A DNA stretch of 9,745 bases from Tardiphaga sp. (GTDB lineage: Bacteria > Pseudomonadota > Alphaproteobacteria > Rhizobiales > Xanthobacteraceae). The stretch lies in contig JAQGJY010000317.1 in the NCBI GenBank assembly GCA_028290325.1, positions 1 to 9,745 on the forward strand. The letters are read 5' to 3'. Under the pieces are notes generated by a model. The model saw only the letters and a list, made by a program, of their open reading frames with translations, did no database searches and was not told where the DNA came from. Shown in pieces: positions 1 through 6,236 of this stretch; position 1 is the stretch's first letter, and every line of letters begins with the position of its first letter. Both the position numbers and the translations under genes were made by a program.

Positions 1-1392
1 TGCTTCGCCGCCCGCCAATTGCAAACCGAGAGCGATCATCAGGATTGTCGTGAACGCCCCGACCAAGAACGACGCCATCAGAGCGCGGAAGAAGTTCATC
101 GCGCCGGTGGCGGTGCCAACTTGCGCGCGCGCCACCGCGTTCTGAATCGAGACCACGCTCACGGGAAACGTCGTGCCGAGGCCGAGCGCGAACAGCGACA
201 GCACGCCGAGCAGCGCCCAGAGTGGCATCGGCGTCGCGAAGGCCATAACCAGACCCATCGCCGCCGAGCAGGATGTGCCGACGATCGCGACGCGCTTGTA
301 ATGCACCATATGCGCCATCGCGCGACCGGCGATCGCCGCGCCGGGCACCGACACCGCGACCAGCGGAATCAGCGCCAGCCCGGCTTCGCTCGCGGTGAGA
401 TGATAGACCGCCTCGTAATACAGCGGCATGTGAACCGTCAGCGCCAGCATCGCGCCGACGGCACATCCGCCGGCGGCCATCGCATAAGGCACGACCGGGC
501 CGCCCATCAGCGGGATCGGCAGAAACGGTTCGTCGGTGTGTGTCGCATGCCAGACGAAGGCGGCCGCCAGCGCCACGGCCGCGCCACACATCGCCAGAAT
601 GATCGGCGACAGCCACGCATAACGGATGCCGCCCCAGGTCAGCACCAGCATGATGACAACGGCCGAGGCCATCAGCAGGACGCCGCCGAGCCAGTCGACC
701 TTGCGCTTCTTATGGAACGTCGGAATCTTGGCCATGTTCGGCAGCAGCAGCGCCAGCGCGGCGATGCCGAGCGGAATGTTGATCCAGAAGATCATCGACC
801 AGTGCAGATGTTCGGCGAACACCCCGCCGAGAACCGGCCCACCGATGCCGGCCGCGACCCAGACGCCGCTGAAATAGGCCTGGTACTGGCCGCGTTCGCG
901 CGGCGACACCACGTCCGAAATCACCGTCTGCACGATCGGCAGAATGCCGCCGCCGCCGAGGCCTTGCAGCAGTCTGGCCGCGATCAGCACCTGCATGTTC
1001 GGCGCGATGGCGCAGAGCGCCGATCCCGCGACGAACAGACTCAGCGCGACGATGATCGTGACGCGGCGACCATAGATATCGCTCAGCGTGCCGAACACCG
1101 GCGCGACCGCCGTCGAGGCCAGCAAATACGCGGTGATGATCCACGACAAATTGGCGGCGTCGCCGAACTGGCGGCCGATCGTCGGCAAGGCGGTCGCCAC
1201 GATGGTCTGGTCCAGTGCGGCGAGGAACATCGTCAGCATCAGCGAAATCAGAATCGTCCGGACTTCGCTCGGCGTCAGCGGCGGCTTCGCGGGCGGGGCC
1301 TGATGGTGCGCGAGGTCGCCGACGACGGCATCTGACATTGGCACAACGGACGACGTGCCGGTCTGCTGGCTGGGGCGGTCGATTTTGTTCAT
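1..1392 (-). CDS. DHA2-family MFS multidrug efflux transporter (C-terminus outside window)
   Basis: Inner-membrane proton-coupled exporter of the DHA2 (EmrB/QacA-like, 14-TM) branch of the major facilitator superfamily. The reverse strand is open from here to the window edge, giving 464 visible residues; the family is usually 500-550 aa, so only the C-terminal end is missing. After a 44-residue Pro-rich cytoplasmic N-terminus, the first TM carries the LDQTIVATALP signature (about 60-70). Motif A, GTLSDIYGRR, lies at about 101-110, ARLLQGLGGGG at about 139-149, and the antiporter motif C, GPVLGG, at about 185-190. Hydrophobic segments continue to the edge. Start is uncertain: ATG 1392 is used, ATG 1404 (MSFRM...) and ATG 1338 are in frame, and none has a clear Shine-Dalgarno; an in-frame stop lies just upstream of 1404. 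No regulator gene is adjacent. Family assignment is firm; substrate cannot be told. Confidence 0.93.
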   Translation of the reverse strand, partial: MNKIDRPSQQTGTSSVVPMSDAVVGDLAHHQAPPAKPPLTPSEVRTILISLMLTMFLAALDQTIVATALPTIGRQFGDAANLSWIITAYLLASTAVAPVFGTLSDIYGRRVTIIVALSLFVAGSALCAIAPNMQVLIAARLLQGLGGGGILPIVQTVISDVVSPRERGQYQAYFSGVWVAAGIGGPVLGGVFAEHLHWSMIFWINIPLGIAALALLLPNMAKIPTFHKKRKVDWLGGVLLMASAVVIMLVLTWGGIRYAWLSPIILAMCGAAVALAAAFVWHATHTDEPFLPIPLMGGPVVPYAMAAGGCAVGAMLALTVHMPLYYEAVYHLTASEAGLALIPLVAVSVPGAAIAGRAMAHMVHYKRVAIVGTSCSAAMGLVMAFATPMPLWALLGVLSLFALGLGTTFPVSVVSIQNAVARAQVGTATGAMNFFRALMASFLVGAFTTILMIALGLQLAGGEA

Positions 1393-1513
1393 GCGGAAAG
1401 ACATTCGGCGGATGAGAGAATTTGGCGCGGCGCCTTGGGGGCTGCGCTCATGTCTTTGAATTGGACTCGTTTAATCTAGGCGCGCCGCGCCACCCTGCCC
1501 AGCCGCCCGCGCG

Positions 1514-1530
1514 CATGGGTGCGTCCCATG
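1514..1530. promoter_or_regulatory. Inverted repeat upstream of the MFS gene, possible operator
   Basis: CATGGG and CCCATG are exact 6-bp inverted arms around a 5-bp spacer (TGCGT). The site lies in the 256-bp gap between ycgN and the transporter, about 120 bp upstream of the transporter start. Efflux genes are often controlled by dimeric repressors, so an operator is conceivable. A 6-bp repeat can arise by chance, and no -10/-35 pair is recognisable nearby. Confidence 0.2.
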
Positions 1531-1617
1531 TCACGGAGATCGTATCCGGGCGCATCGCGGAACTAGCCCGCGCAATGCAAAACATGGTCGCACGGCGTCG
1601 TGAAGCGACACCAACCG

Positions 1618-1645
1618 CGGCGTCCGCTCCGCGTCGGGGACGCCG
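1618..1645 (-). terminator. GC-rich hairpin just after ycgN, weak terminator candidate
   Basis: CGGCGTCC (1618-1625) and GGACGCCG (1638-1645) form a perfect 8-bp stem with a 12-nt loop. It begins 3 bp beyond the ycgN stop codon on that gene's strand. No T-run follows on the minus strand, so it is not a classical intrinsic terminator. It could act with Rho or protect the 3' end of the message. Confidence 0.4.
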
Positions 1646-1648
1646 ATC

Positions 1649-2161
1649 TCAACCTGGCCGGGGCTTCATCTTCGCGCGTTTCGGCAGCAGCACCGGCCAT
1701 CGCACCAGATGATCCTGCAGCTCGTCGTCCGGGATATCGGCCTCGCTGCCGAACACGCGTCCGCGCACCGACACGCCGGCCTCGTGCACGCTGTTCGGAT
1801 CGCCCGACATCAGCGGGTGCCACCAATAAAGATCGCGGCCCTCGGCGGCGAGCTTGTAGCCGCAGCTCGGCGGCAGCCAGGTCAGCGTCCGCACATTGTC
1901 CGGCGTCAGCCGCACGCAATCGGGAACTTGCGCCGAGCGGTTCGGATAGTCCTTGCAACCGCACAGGCCGGCGTCCAGCAGCCGGCACGAGACATGGGTG
2001 AAATAGATCTTCCCGGTATCCTCGTCTTCCAGCTTATTCAGGCAGCAGCGCGCGCAGCCGTCACACAGGCTTTCCCACTCATCGCTGGACATCTCTTCCA
2101 ACGTTTTGGTTTTCCAGAACATTCCCTCCTGCGGCGAGGGTTTGGCGGGAGGCTTGGTCAT
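1649..2161 (-). CDS. ycgN: YcgN/YkgJ-family cysteine cluster protein (UPF0260)
   Basis: A 170-aa cytoplasmic protein of the UPF0260/YcgN family. The family has a conserved cysteine cluster thought to bind a metal or Fe-S centre; its biochemical role is not established. Visible signature: SLCDGCARCCLNK (Cys33, 36, 39, 40), then IYFTHVSCRLLDAGLCGCKDYPNR (Cys59, 67, 69 in its span), DCVRLTP (Cys82) and WLPPSCGYKLAAEGRDLYWWHPL (Cys100 in its span), all in family order and spacing. Length is slightly above the roughly 150 aa of the E. coli relative because of about 13 extra N-terminal residues. ATG 2161 is taken as start. ATG 2122 is an in-frame alternative: an AGGAGG sits only 2 nt before it, which is too close to be ideal, but the conserved part begins there (FWKTKTLEEM). 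It is divergent from the PBP gene; nothing nearby hints at a partner. Confidence 0.92.
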   Translation of the reverse strand: MTKPPAKPSPQEGMFWKTKTLEEMSSDEWESLCDGCARCCLNKLEDEDTGKIYFTHVSCRLLDAGLCGCKDYPNRSAQVPDCVRLTPDNVRTLTWLPPSCGYKLAAEGRDLYWWHPLMSGDPNSVHEAGVSVRGRVFGSEADIPDDELQDHLVRWPVLLPKRAKMKPRPG

Positions 2162-2234
2162 GCCGTCTAGGGGTCCGTCCGGTTCGCGGAAACGTCCTGT
2201 TAGGCCATCGGGACGCGCCAGCGCAAGCGTCGCG

Positions 2235-2247
2235 AAACCATTGGTTT
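2235..2247. promoter_or_regulatory. 13-bp perfect palindrome in the ycgN/PBP divergent region
   Basis: AAACCA-T-TGGTTT is a perfect inverted repeat around one central base, AT-richer than its surroundings. It lies 74 bp upstream of the ycgN start and 183 bp upstream of the PBP start. A TTGACC (2247-2252) overlaps its right end and could be a plus-strand -35, but no good -10 follows at 16-18 bp. The position suits a shared operator; function is inferred only from symmetry and location. Confidence 0.3.
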
Positions 2248-2281
2248 TGACCGCCTGCTCGGCTAGAAGATGGCTTAATCC

Positions 2282-2317
2282 GCAAGGCCGCCTGCGGCGG
2301 TCGCAAAACGGCCTTGC
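2282..2317. other. Strong hairpin with a competing inner stem, in the PBP leader
   Basis: GCAAGGCCG (2282-2290) and CGGCCTTGC (2309-2317) are perfect 9-bp inverted arms. Inside, CCGCC-TGC-GGCGG (2288-2300) forms a second hairpin that shares bases 2288-2290 with the outer left arm, so the two compete in part. No T-run follows on either strand, so it is not a standard terminator. It could be part of a 5' leader of the PBP mRNA or a dispersed palindromic element. Confidence 0.4.
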
Positions 2318-2342
2318 AACGGTTCGATAAAATCAGCCTACG

Positions 2343-2372
2343 CCAAGTCATACCAAATCACACCAAGTGAAG
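2343..2372. repeat. Three 10-bp imperfect direct repeats at the PBP 5' end
   Basis: Units CCAAGTCATA, CCAAATCACA and CCAAGTGAAG lie head to tail with a 10-bp period, close to one helical turn. They end 57 bp before the chosen PBP start GTG 2430, and the last unit contains the alternative GTG 2367. Helically phased repeats can be sites for a protein binding one face of DNA; the unit identity is limited to CCAA(G/A)T plus scattered positions. Confidence 0.35.
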
Positions 2373-2429
2373 GCTACGTCGCGGCCGACCTGCCCCGACA
2401 CGCCGAACGGTCAGCGATCAAGGGCTCCG

Positions 2430-4712
2430 GTGCCAGACAACAACCCACCCGACTGGAAGACCAAGATCCGGCATCTTTTGCTGGATCTCGACGCGCGCAT
2501 CGATTTCGCGATGTTCTCGTCGGGCAAGGGCACGCGCGAGGCCTATGAGCGGTTCTCGACCTTCATGGACCGTTTCCATGTCGGCCGCTGGAAACGCTGG
2601 GTCATCATCGAGCCGTTGTCGGAAATGGCGACGTTCGGGCTCGGCGGGCTGGTGCTGTTGCTGGTCCTCGCGCAATCCGCGTTTCGTGAAACCGCCGACG
2701 ACGACTGGCTGAAGAAATCCGATCTCGCGGTGTCGTTCCTCGATCGCTACGGCAATCCGATCGGCTCGCGCGGCATCAAGCACAACGACTCGATCCCGCT
2801 GGAGGATTTCCCGGACAATCTGATCAAGGCGACGCTGGCGACCGAAGACCGCCGCTTCTACGATCATTTCGGCATCGACATCGCCGGCACCGCGCGCGCG
2901 CTGGTCACCAACGCGCAAGCCGGAGGCGTCCGCCAGGGCGGCTCGTCGATCACGCAACAGCTCGCCAAGAACCTGTTCCTGTCGAACGAGCGCACCATCG
3001 AGCGCAAGGTCAACGAAGCCTTCCTCGCGATCTGGCTGGAAACGCGCCTGACCAAGAACGAAATCCTCAAGCTGTATCTCGACCGCGCCTATATGGGCGG
3101 CGGCACCTTCGGCGTCGATGGCGCGGCGCATTTCTACTTCAACAAATCCGCGCGCGATGTGACGCTCGCCGAAGCCGCCATGCTGGCCGGCTTGTTCAAG
3201 GCGCCGACGAAATACGCGCCGCACATCAACCTGCCCGCCGCCCGCGCCCGCGCCAACGTCGTGCTCGACAATCTGGTCGATGCCGGCTTCATGACCGAAG
3301 GTCAGGTGTTCGGCGCGCGGCGCAATCCCGCCATCGCCATCGACCGGCGCGAGGAAGTCTCGCCGAATTACTACCTCGACTGGGCCTTCGACGAGATGCG
3401 CAAGCTGGTCGATACGTTTCCGAAATCCTATTCGGAGCGGGTCTTCGTCGTCCGCACCACGATCGACATGACCGTGCAGCGCGCGGCCGAAAGCGCGGTC
3501 GAAAACCAGTTGCGCCAGTTCGGCCGCGACTATCACGCGACCCAGGCGGCGACCGTGGTGTCCGATCTCGACGGCGGCGTGCGCGCCATGGTCGGCGGCC
3601 GCGATTACGGCGCCAGCCAGTTCAACCGCGCCACCGATGCGATGCGGCAGCCCGGTTCGTCATTCAAGCCTTACGTCTATACGACCGCGTTGCTGAACGG
3701 CTACAAGCCGACCTCCATCGTGCTCGACGGCCCGGTCTGCATCGGCAATTGGTGCCCGCAAAATTACGGCCACTCTTATTCAGGCAACGTCACGCTGACG
3801 CAGGCGATCACGCGCTCGATCAACGTCGTGCCGGTGAAGCTCTCGATCGCGATGGGCGGCAGAGCCGGCCCGAAAGCCGGCCGCGCCAAGATCATCGAGG
3901 TCGCGCGCCGCTTCGGCATCAAGGCGCCGCTGCTGGATACGCCGTCGCTGCCGATCGGCTCGACCGAAGTCACCGTGCTCGAGCACGCCGTCGCCTATGC
4001 GACCTTCCCGAACAAGGGCAAATCCAACACGCCGCACGCGGTGCTCGAAGTGCGCACCGGCGCGGGCGATCTGGTCTGGCGTTTCGATCGCGACGGCAAG
4101 CCGCCGTTGCAGGCGATCCCGGCCTCGGTCGCCGCCGATATGGCTGGCATGATGAGCCACGTCGTCTCGGAAGGCACCGCGCGCCGCGCCGCGCTCGACG
4201 GCATCCCGACCGCCGGCAAAACCGGGACGACCAATGCGTATCGCGATGCGTGGTTCGTCGGCTACACGGGCAATTTCAGTTGCGCGGTGTGGTACGGCAA
4301 CGACGATTACTCGCCGACCAACCGCATGACCGGCGGCTCGCTGCCGGCGCAGACCTGGCACGACATCATGGCGGTCGCGCATCAGGGCATCGAGATCAAG
4401 GACGTGCCCGGCATCACACCGGCGCCGAAATCCGCGACCGCGCCCGCCGCCGTGGCGTCGAACGCACCGGAGGTGCAGCCCGGCCCGCCGCCGATCCTGA
4501 CGCGGCGCGGCGCGGATATTCTGGTGCGCGTCGAGAAAATGCTCGACGAAGCCAGCAAGTCGTCCGGCAAAACCTCCGGGGCCGACCCGGCGCCTGTCGG
4601 CCCGGCGCCGAAGTCGTCGTCGTCGAGCGCGCTGGCTTTTCCCGACAGCTTCGCGTCAGCGGTCCCCGGCGCGCCCGTGCCCGCGCCCGCGCCCGCGCCG
4701 CAGAAGAAGTGA
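2430..4712 (+). CDS. Class A penicillin-binding protein, bifunctional glycosyltransferase/transpeptidase (PBP1A type)
   Basis: Inner-membrane peptidoglycan synthase that polymerises lipid II (GT51 domain) and cross-links stem peptides (transpeptidase domain). From GTG 2430 the product is 760 aa: a 60-residue cytoplasmic N-terminus, one TM segment (about 66-85, GLGGLVLLLVLAQ), then the glycosyltransferase with TEDRRFYDHFG (catalytic Glu139), GGSSITQQLAKN (170-181) and LYLDRAYMGGGTFG. The transpeptidase follows with S410-S-F-K413 (SxxK), S463-I-N465 (SxN) and K597-T-G599 (KTG), so both active sites look intact. The interdomain linker is short, with no room for the OB-like insert of the largest PBP1A proteins. 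The C-terminus is a Pro/Ala/Ser-rich tail ending in PAPAPAPQKK. GTG 2430 is preferred because AAGGG stands 5 nt before it; GTG 2367, 21 codons upstream, has no Shine-Dalgarno. Transcribed alone. Confidence 0.95.
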   Translation: MPDNNPPDWKTKIRHLLLDLDARIDFAMFSSGKGTREAYERFSTFMDRFHVGRWKRWVIIEPLSEMATFGLGGLVLLLVLAQSAFRETADDDWLKKSDLAVSFLDRYGNPIGSRGIKHNDSIPLEDFPDNLIKATLATEDRRFYDHFGIDIAGTARALVTNAQAGGVRQGGSSITQQLAKNLFLSNERTIERKVNEAFLAIWLETRLTKNEILKLYLDRAYMGGGTFGVDGAAHFYFNKSARDVTLAEAAMLAGLFKAPTKYAPHINLPAARARANVVLDNLVDAGFMTEGQVFGARRNPAIAIDRREEVSPNYYLDWAFDEMRKLVDTFPKSYSERVFVVRTTIDMTVQRAAESAVENQLRQFGRDYHATQAATVVSDLDGGVRAMVGGRDYGASQFNRATDAMRQPGSSFKPYVYTTALLNGYKPTSIVLDGPVCIGNWCPQNYGHSYSGNVTLTQAITRSINVVPVKLSIAMGGRAGPKAGRAKIIEVARRFGIKAPLLDTPSLPIGSTEVTVLEHAVAYATFPNKGKSNTPHAVLEVRTGAGDLVWRFDRDGKPPLQAIPASVAADMAGMMSHVVSEGTARRAALDGIPTAGKTGTTNAYRDAWFVGYTGNFSCAVWYGNDDYSPTNRMTGGSLPAQTWHDIMAVAHQGIEIKDVPGITPAPKSATAPAAVASNAPEVQPGPPPILTRRGADILVRVEKMLDEASKSSGKTSGADPAPVGPAPKSSSSSALAFPDSFASAVPGAPVPAPAPAPQKK

Positions 4713-4786
4713 CGCGGACGGCGATGAGCGAACTTCTGACCAATGGATCGAGCTCATCTGCGGCTTGTCGTCATCGGCAGCGCGCT

Positions 4787-4927
4787 CGCTCTCCCCGCTG
4801 GGGAGAGCGCGGGCTTGAGGGGGCCGTAGCCCATCGACCGCACGATCCCCTCTCACCCGCATCGCGGTTGCGCAGAACGCTTCGCGTCAATCCGCCGCCG
4901 ATCCGACCTCTCCCCGACGCGGAGAGG
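4787..4927. repeat. Structured CTCTCCCC-type intergenic repeat element
   Basis: Non-coding gap of 274 bp between the PBP and DUF1214 genes. It holds a perfect 10-bp inverted repeat CGCTCTCCCC-GCT-GGGGAGAGCG (4787-4809). A 14-bp imperfect stem follows (4809-4822 with 4847-4860, three central mismatches), then CCTCTCC/GGAGAGG (4907-4913 with 4921-4927). The CTCTCCCC motif thus opens and closes the element. Elements of this style are familiar between genes in Bradyrhizobium and Rhodopseudomonas genomes; that link is from memory and untested. It may also work as a 3' stem-loop for the PBP message, about 75 bp past its stop, though there is no T-run. No convincing promoter for the next gene was found. 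Confidence 0.65.
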
Positions 4928-4986
4928 CAAGCAGGACTTGTAAGCTTCGAGTCCGGCTTGACGATCCAGGCATCATCGGCCACCCC

Positions 4987-5565
4987 ATGCACCTGATCTT
5001 TCTCGCCCTCCTCGCCCTGATGACGGCGACCGCCGTCGGGCTCGGCACGACATGGATGACCGCGACGCGCGGCACCGAACTCGGCACGTTGACGATCGGG
5101 TCGTGGACCGCGCGGCCGCGCAGCGGCACCAACGAGATCGATCCCTATGCGCGCGCCCTGATCGCGCGCAGCGGTGAACTGCCGATCGGCACCGGCGACG
5201 GCATCGCGTTCACCGCCACCACCGACGACGCCAAAAAGCCGCTCGACGGGCGCTGCGACGTCGTCGTCCGCGGCGTCACGCCGGCGGCGCGGTTCTGGAC
5301 GCTGACCCTGTACGACACCAAGGGCCGCCTCGTCGGCAATACGCTGCAACGCTACGGCTTCACCAGCCAGGAGATCGTGCGCGGCTCCGACGGCGCGTTC
5401 GAAATCCACGTCGCGTCGCGCGCCCGCGCCGGCAATTGGCTGCCGACCGGCGCGCTCGATCGCTACGTGTTGATGCTGCGGCTGTACGATACCCCGGTCG
5501 GCGTCGCCACGCGCACCCAGCGCGATGCGCCGATGCCGGCGATCGCAACGGTGGGCTGCCCATGA
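4987..5565 (+). CDS. DUF1214 domain-containing membrane-anchored protein
   Basis: A 192-aa protein with an N-terminal hydrophobic segment (residues 2-20, LIFLALLALMTATAVGLG) that acts as signal anchor or signal peptide, followed by a periplasmic DUF1214 domain. Diagnostic parts: DPYARALIARSGELPIG (52-68), FWTLTLYD (103-110), GRLVGNTLQRYGFTS (113-127), DGAFEIHVA (135-143), GNWLPTG (149-155) and YVLMLRLYDTP (160-170). This FW-x-LT-x-YD / NWLP / LRLY pattern is typical of the family, whose function is not established. The ATG at 4987 puts the hydrophobic segment at the N-terminus; no clear Shine-Dalgarno precedes it. It shares ATGA (5562-5565) with the next gene, so the two are probably translationally coupled. 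In larger proteins DUF1214 is fused behind DUF1254, which supports the two products working together. Confidence 0.85.
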   Translation: MHLIFLALLALMTATAVGLGTTWMTATRGTELGTLTIGSWTARPRSGTNEIDPYARALIARSGELPIGTGDGIAFTATTDDAKKPLDGRCDVVVRGVTPAARFWTLTLYDTKGRLVGNTLQRYGFTSQEIVRGSDGAFEIHVASRARAGNWLPTGALDRYVLMLRLYDTPVGVATRTQRDAPMPAIATVGCP

Positions 5566-6134
5566 TCCGCGTTCTGTTCGCGCTGGTCGCCGGCATTCTG
5601 CTGGGCGGCGTCGTGCATCTGGTCAGCGTGCTGGCCCTGCCGCGCATCGCGTCGCAGGACGCCTACTCGCGGCTGTCGCGCATGACCGCCCTCAACACCG
5701 TGACGCCGCTGCCGCTGGCCGAGCCCGCTAACGAACCGATGCCATTCATGGACCCGGCCTTCGCGCTCGCGGTGTGCCGTTACGATCTCGGCAGCGGCCC
5801 GATCAAGCTGACGGTGCCGGTCAGTCAGGCCTATACGTCGGTGTCGTTCTATACCCGCAGCAACGTCGCCTATTACGCGATCAACGATCGCTCCGCCGGC
5901 CGCCGCGTCATCGAACTGACGTTGATGACCGAGGCGCAACACGACGCGCTGCCGGAAGAGGAAGACGTCACCGCCGCCGACCGGCTGATCATCGATTCCC
6001 CGACCGCGACGGGCCTGATCGTGCTGAAGGCGCTCGCCCCCGAGCCCGGCCTGATGACGCAGGCGCAGACGTCGCTTTCCGCCGCGAGTTGCAAGGTGCA
6101 GACGGATGCGCCGGTACCGCAAGCCAAGCGGTAG
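5562..6134 (+). CDS. DUF1254 domain-containing membrane-anchored protein
   Basis: A 190-aa protein with an N-terminal hydrophobic helix (residues 4-26, VLFALVAGILLGGVVHLVSVLAL) and a periplasmic domain resembling DUF1254. Recognisable segments: YSRLSRMTALNTVTPLPL (35-52), PFMDPAFALAVCRYDLGSGPIKLTVPV (from residue 61 to 87) and YTSVSFYTRSNVAYYAIND (91-109). The start is the ATG at 5562, whose ATGA overlaps the DUF1214 stop; this puts the hydrophobic helix right at the N-terminus, and an upstream in-frame extension would run inside the preceding gene and reads as low-complexity Arg-rich sequence. The protein is much shorter than classical fused DUF1254-DUF1214 proteins (roughly 450-480 aa), so this pair looks like a split, compact version. 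Substrate or partner is unknown. The domain call is slightly less certain than for its neighbour. Confidence 0.8.
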   Translation: MIRVLFALVAGILLGGVVHLVSVLALPRIASQDAYSRLSRMTALNTVTPLPLAEPANEPMPFMDPAFALAVCRYDLGSGPIKLTVPVSQAYTSVSFYTRSNVAYYAINDRSAGRRVIELTLMTEAQHDALPEEEDVTAADRLIIDSPTATGLIVLKALAPEPGLMTQAQTSLSAASCKVQTDAPVPQAKR

Positions 6135-6168
6135 AGATCCGCATTCCGTCGCGGTTATGATGTCTGAC

Positions 6169-6230
6169 GCGCAACAGCTGTTCGCGCTCTCCCACCACGC
6201 GATGCAAGCGCTGACTCGAGGAGAGGGAGA
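6169..6230. other. Inverted repeats between two convergent genes, possible bidirectional terminator
   Basis: The 102-bp gap between the DUF1254 stop and the lipoprotein stop contains AACAGCTGTT (6173-6182), a perfect palindrome whose stem extends to GCGC arms (6169-6172 and 6184-6187) if one C bulges. TCTCCC (6188-6193) and GGGAGA (6225-6230) form an outer pair and resemble a worn CTCTCCC-type repeat arm. No T-run is present. Location between converging genes is the main support for a transcription-ending role. Confidence 0.35.
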
Positions 6231-6236
6231 CAGAAC

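Noticed and set aside
19..1335. 438-aa open frame on the plus strand across the MFS gene
   Set aside because: It is rich in Arg, His, Asp and Gln with no fold-like hydrophobic pattern, and lies antisense to a clear transporter. This is the usual GC-rich antisense artefact.
2418..3536. 372-aa open frame on the minus strand inside the PBP gene
   Set aside because: Antisense to the glycosyltransferase domain, whose motifs are intact in the sense frame; the minus-strand product has no recognisable domain and its length reflects high GC.
4960..4974. 15-bp string GACGATCCAGGCATC shared with 8444-8458 in the DUF1491 gene
   Set aside because: The match ends abruptly on both sides and the flanks are unrelated, so it does not show a duplication or a gene remnant; chance cannot be excluded.
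3749..4996. 415-aa plus-strand frame overlapping the PBP 3' half and the repeat region
   Set aside because: It is a different frame of the transpeptidase region and gives an Arg/Ala-rich product; PBP catalytic motifs SxxK, SxN and KTG are all in the other frame.
4771..5409. 212-aa minus-strand frame covering the repeat and the DUF1214 gene
   Set aside because: The sense strand carries conserved DUF1214 motifs; the minus frame reads through a palindromic repeat and has low-complexity composition.
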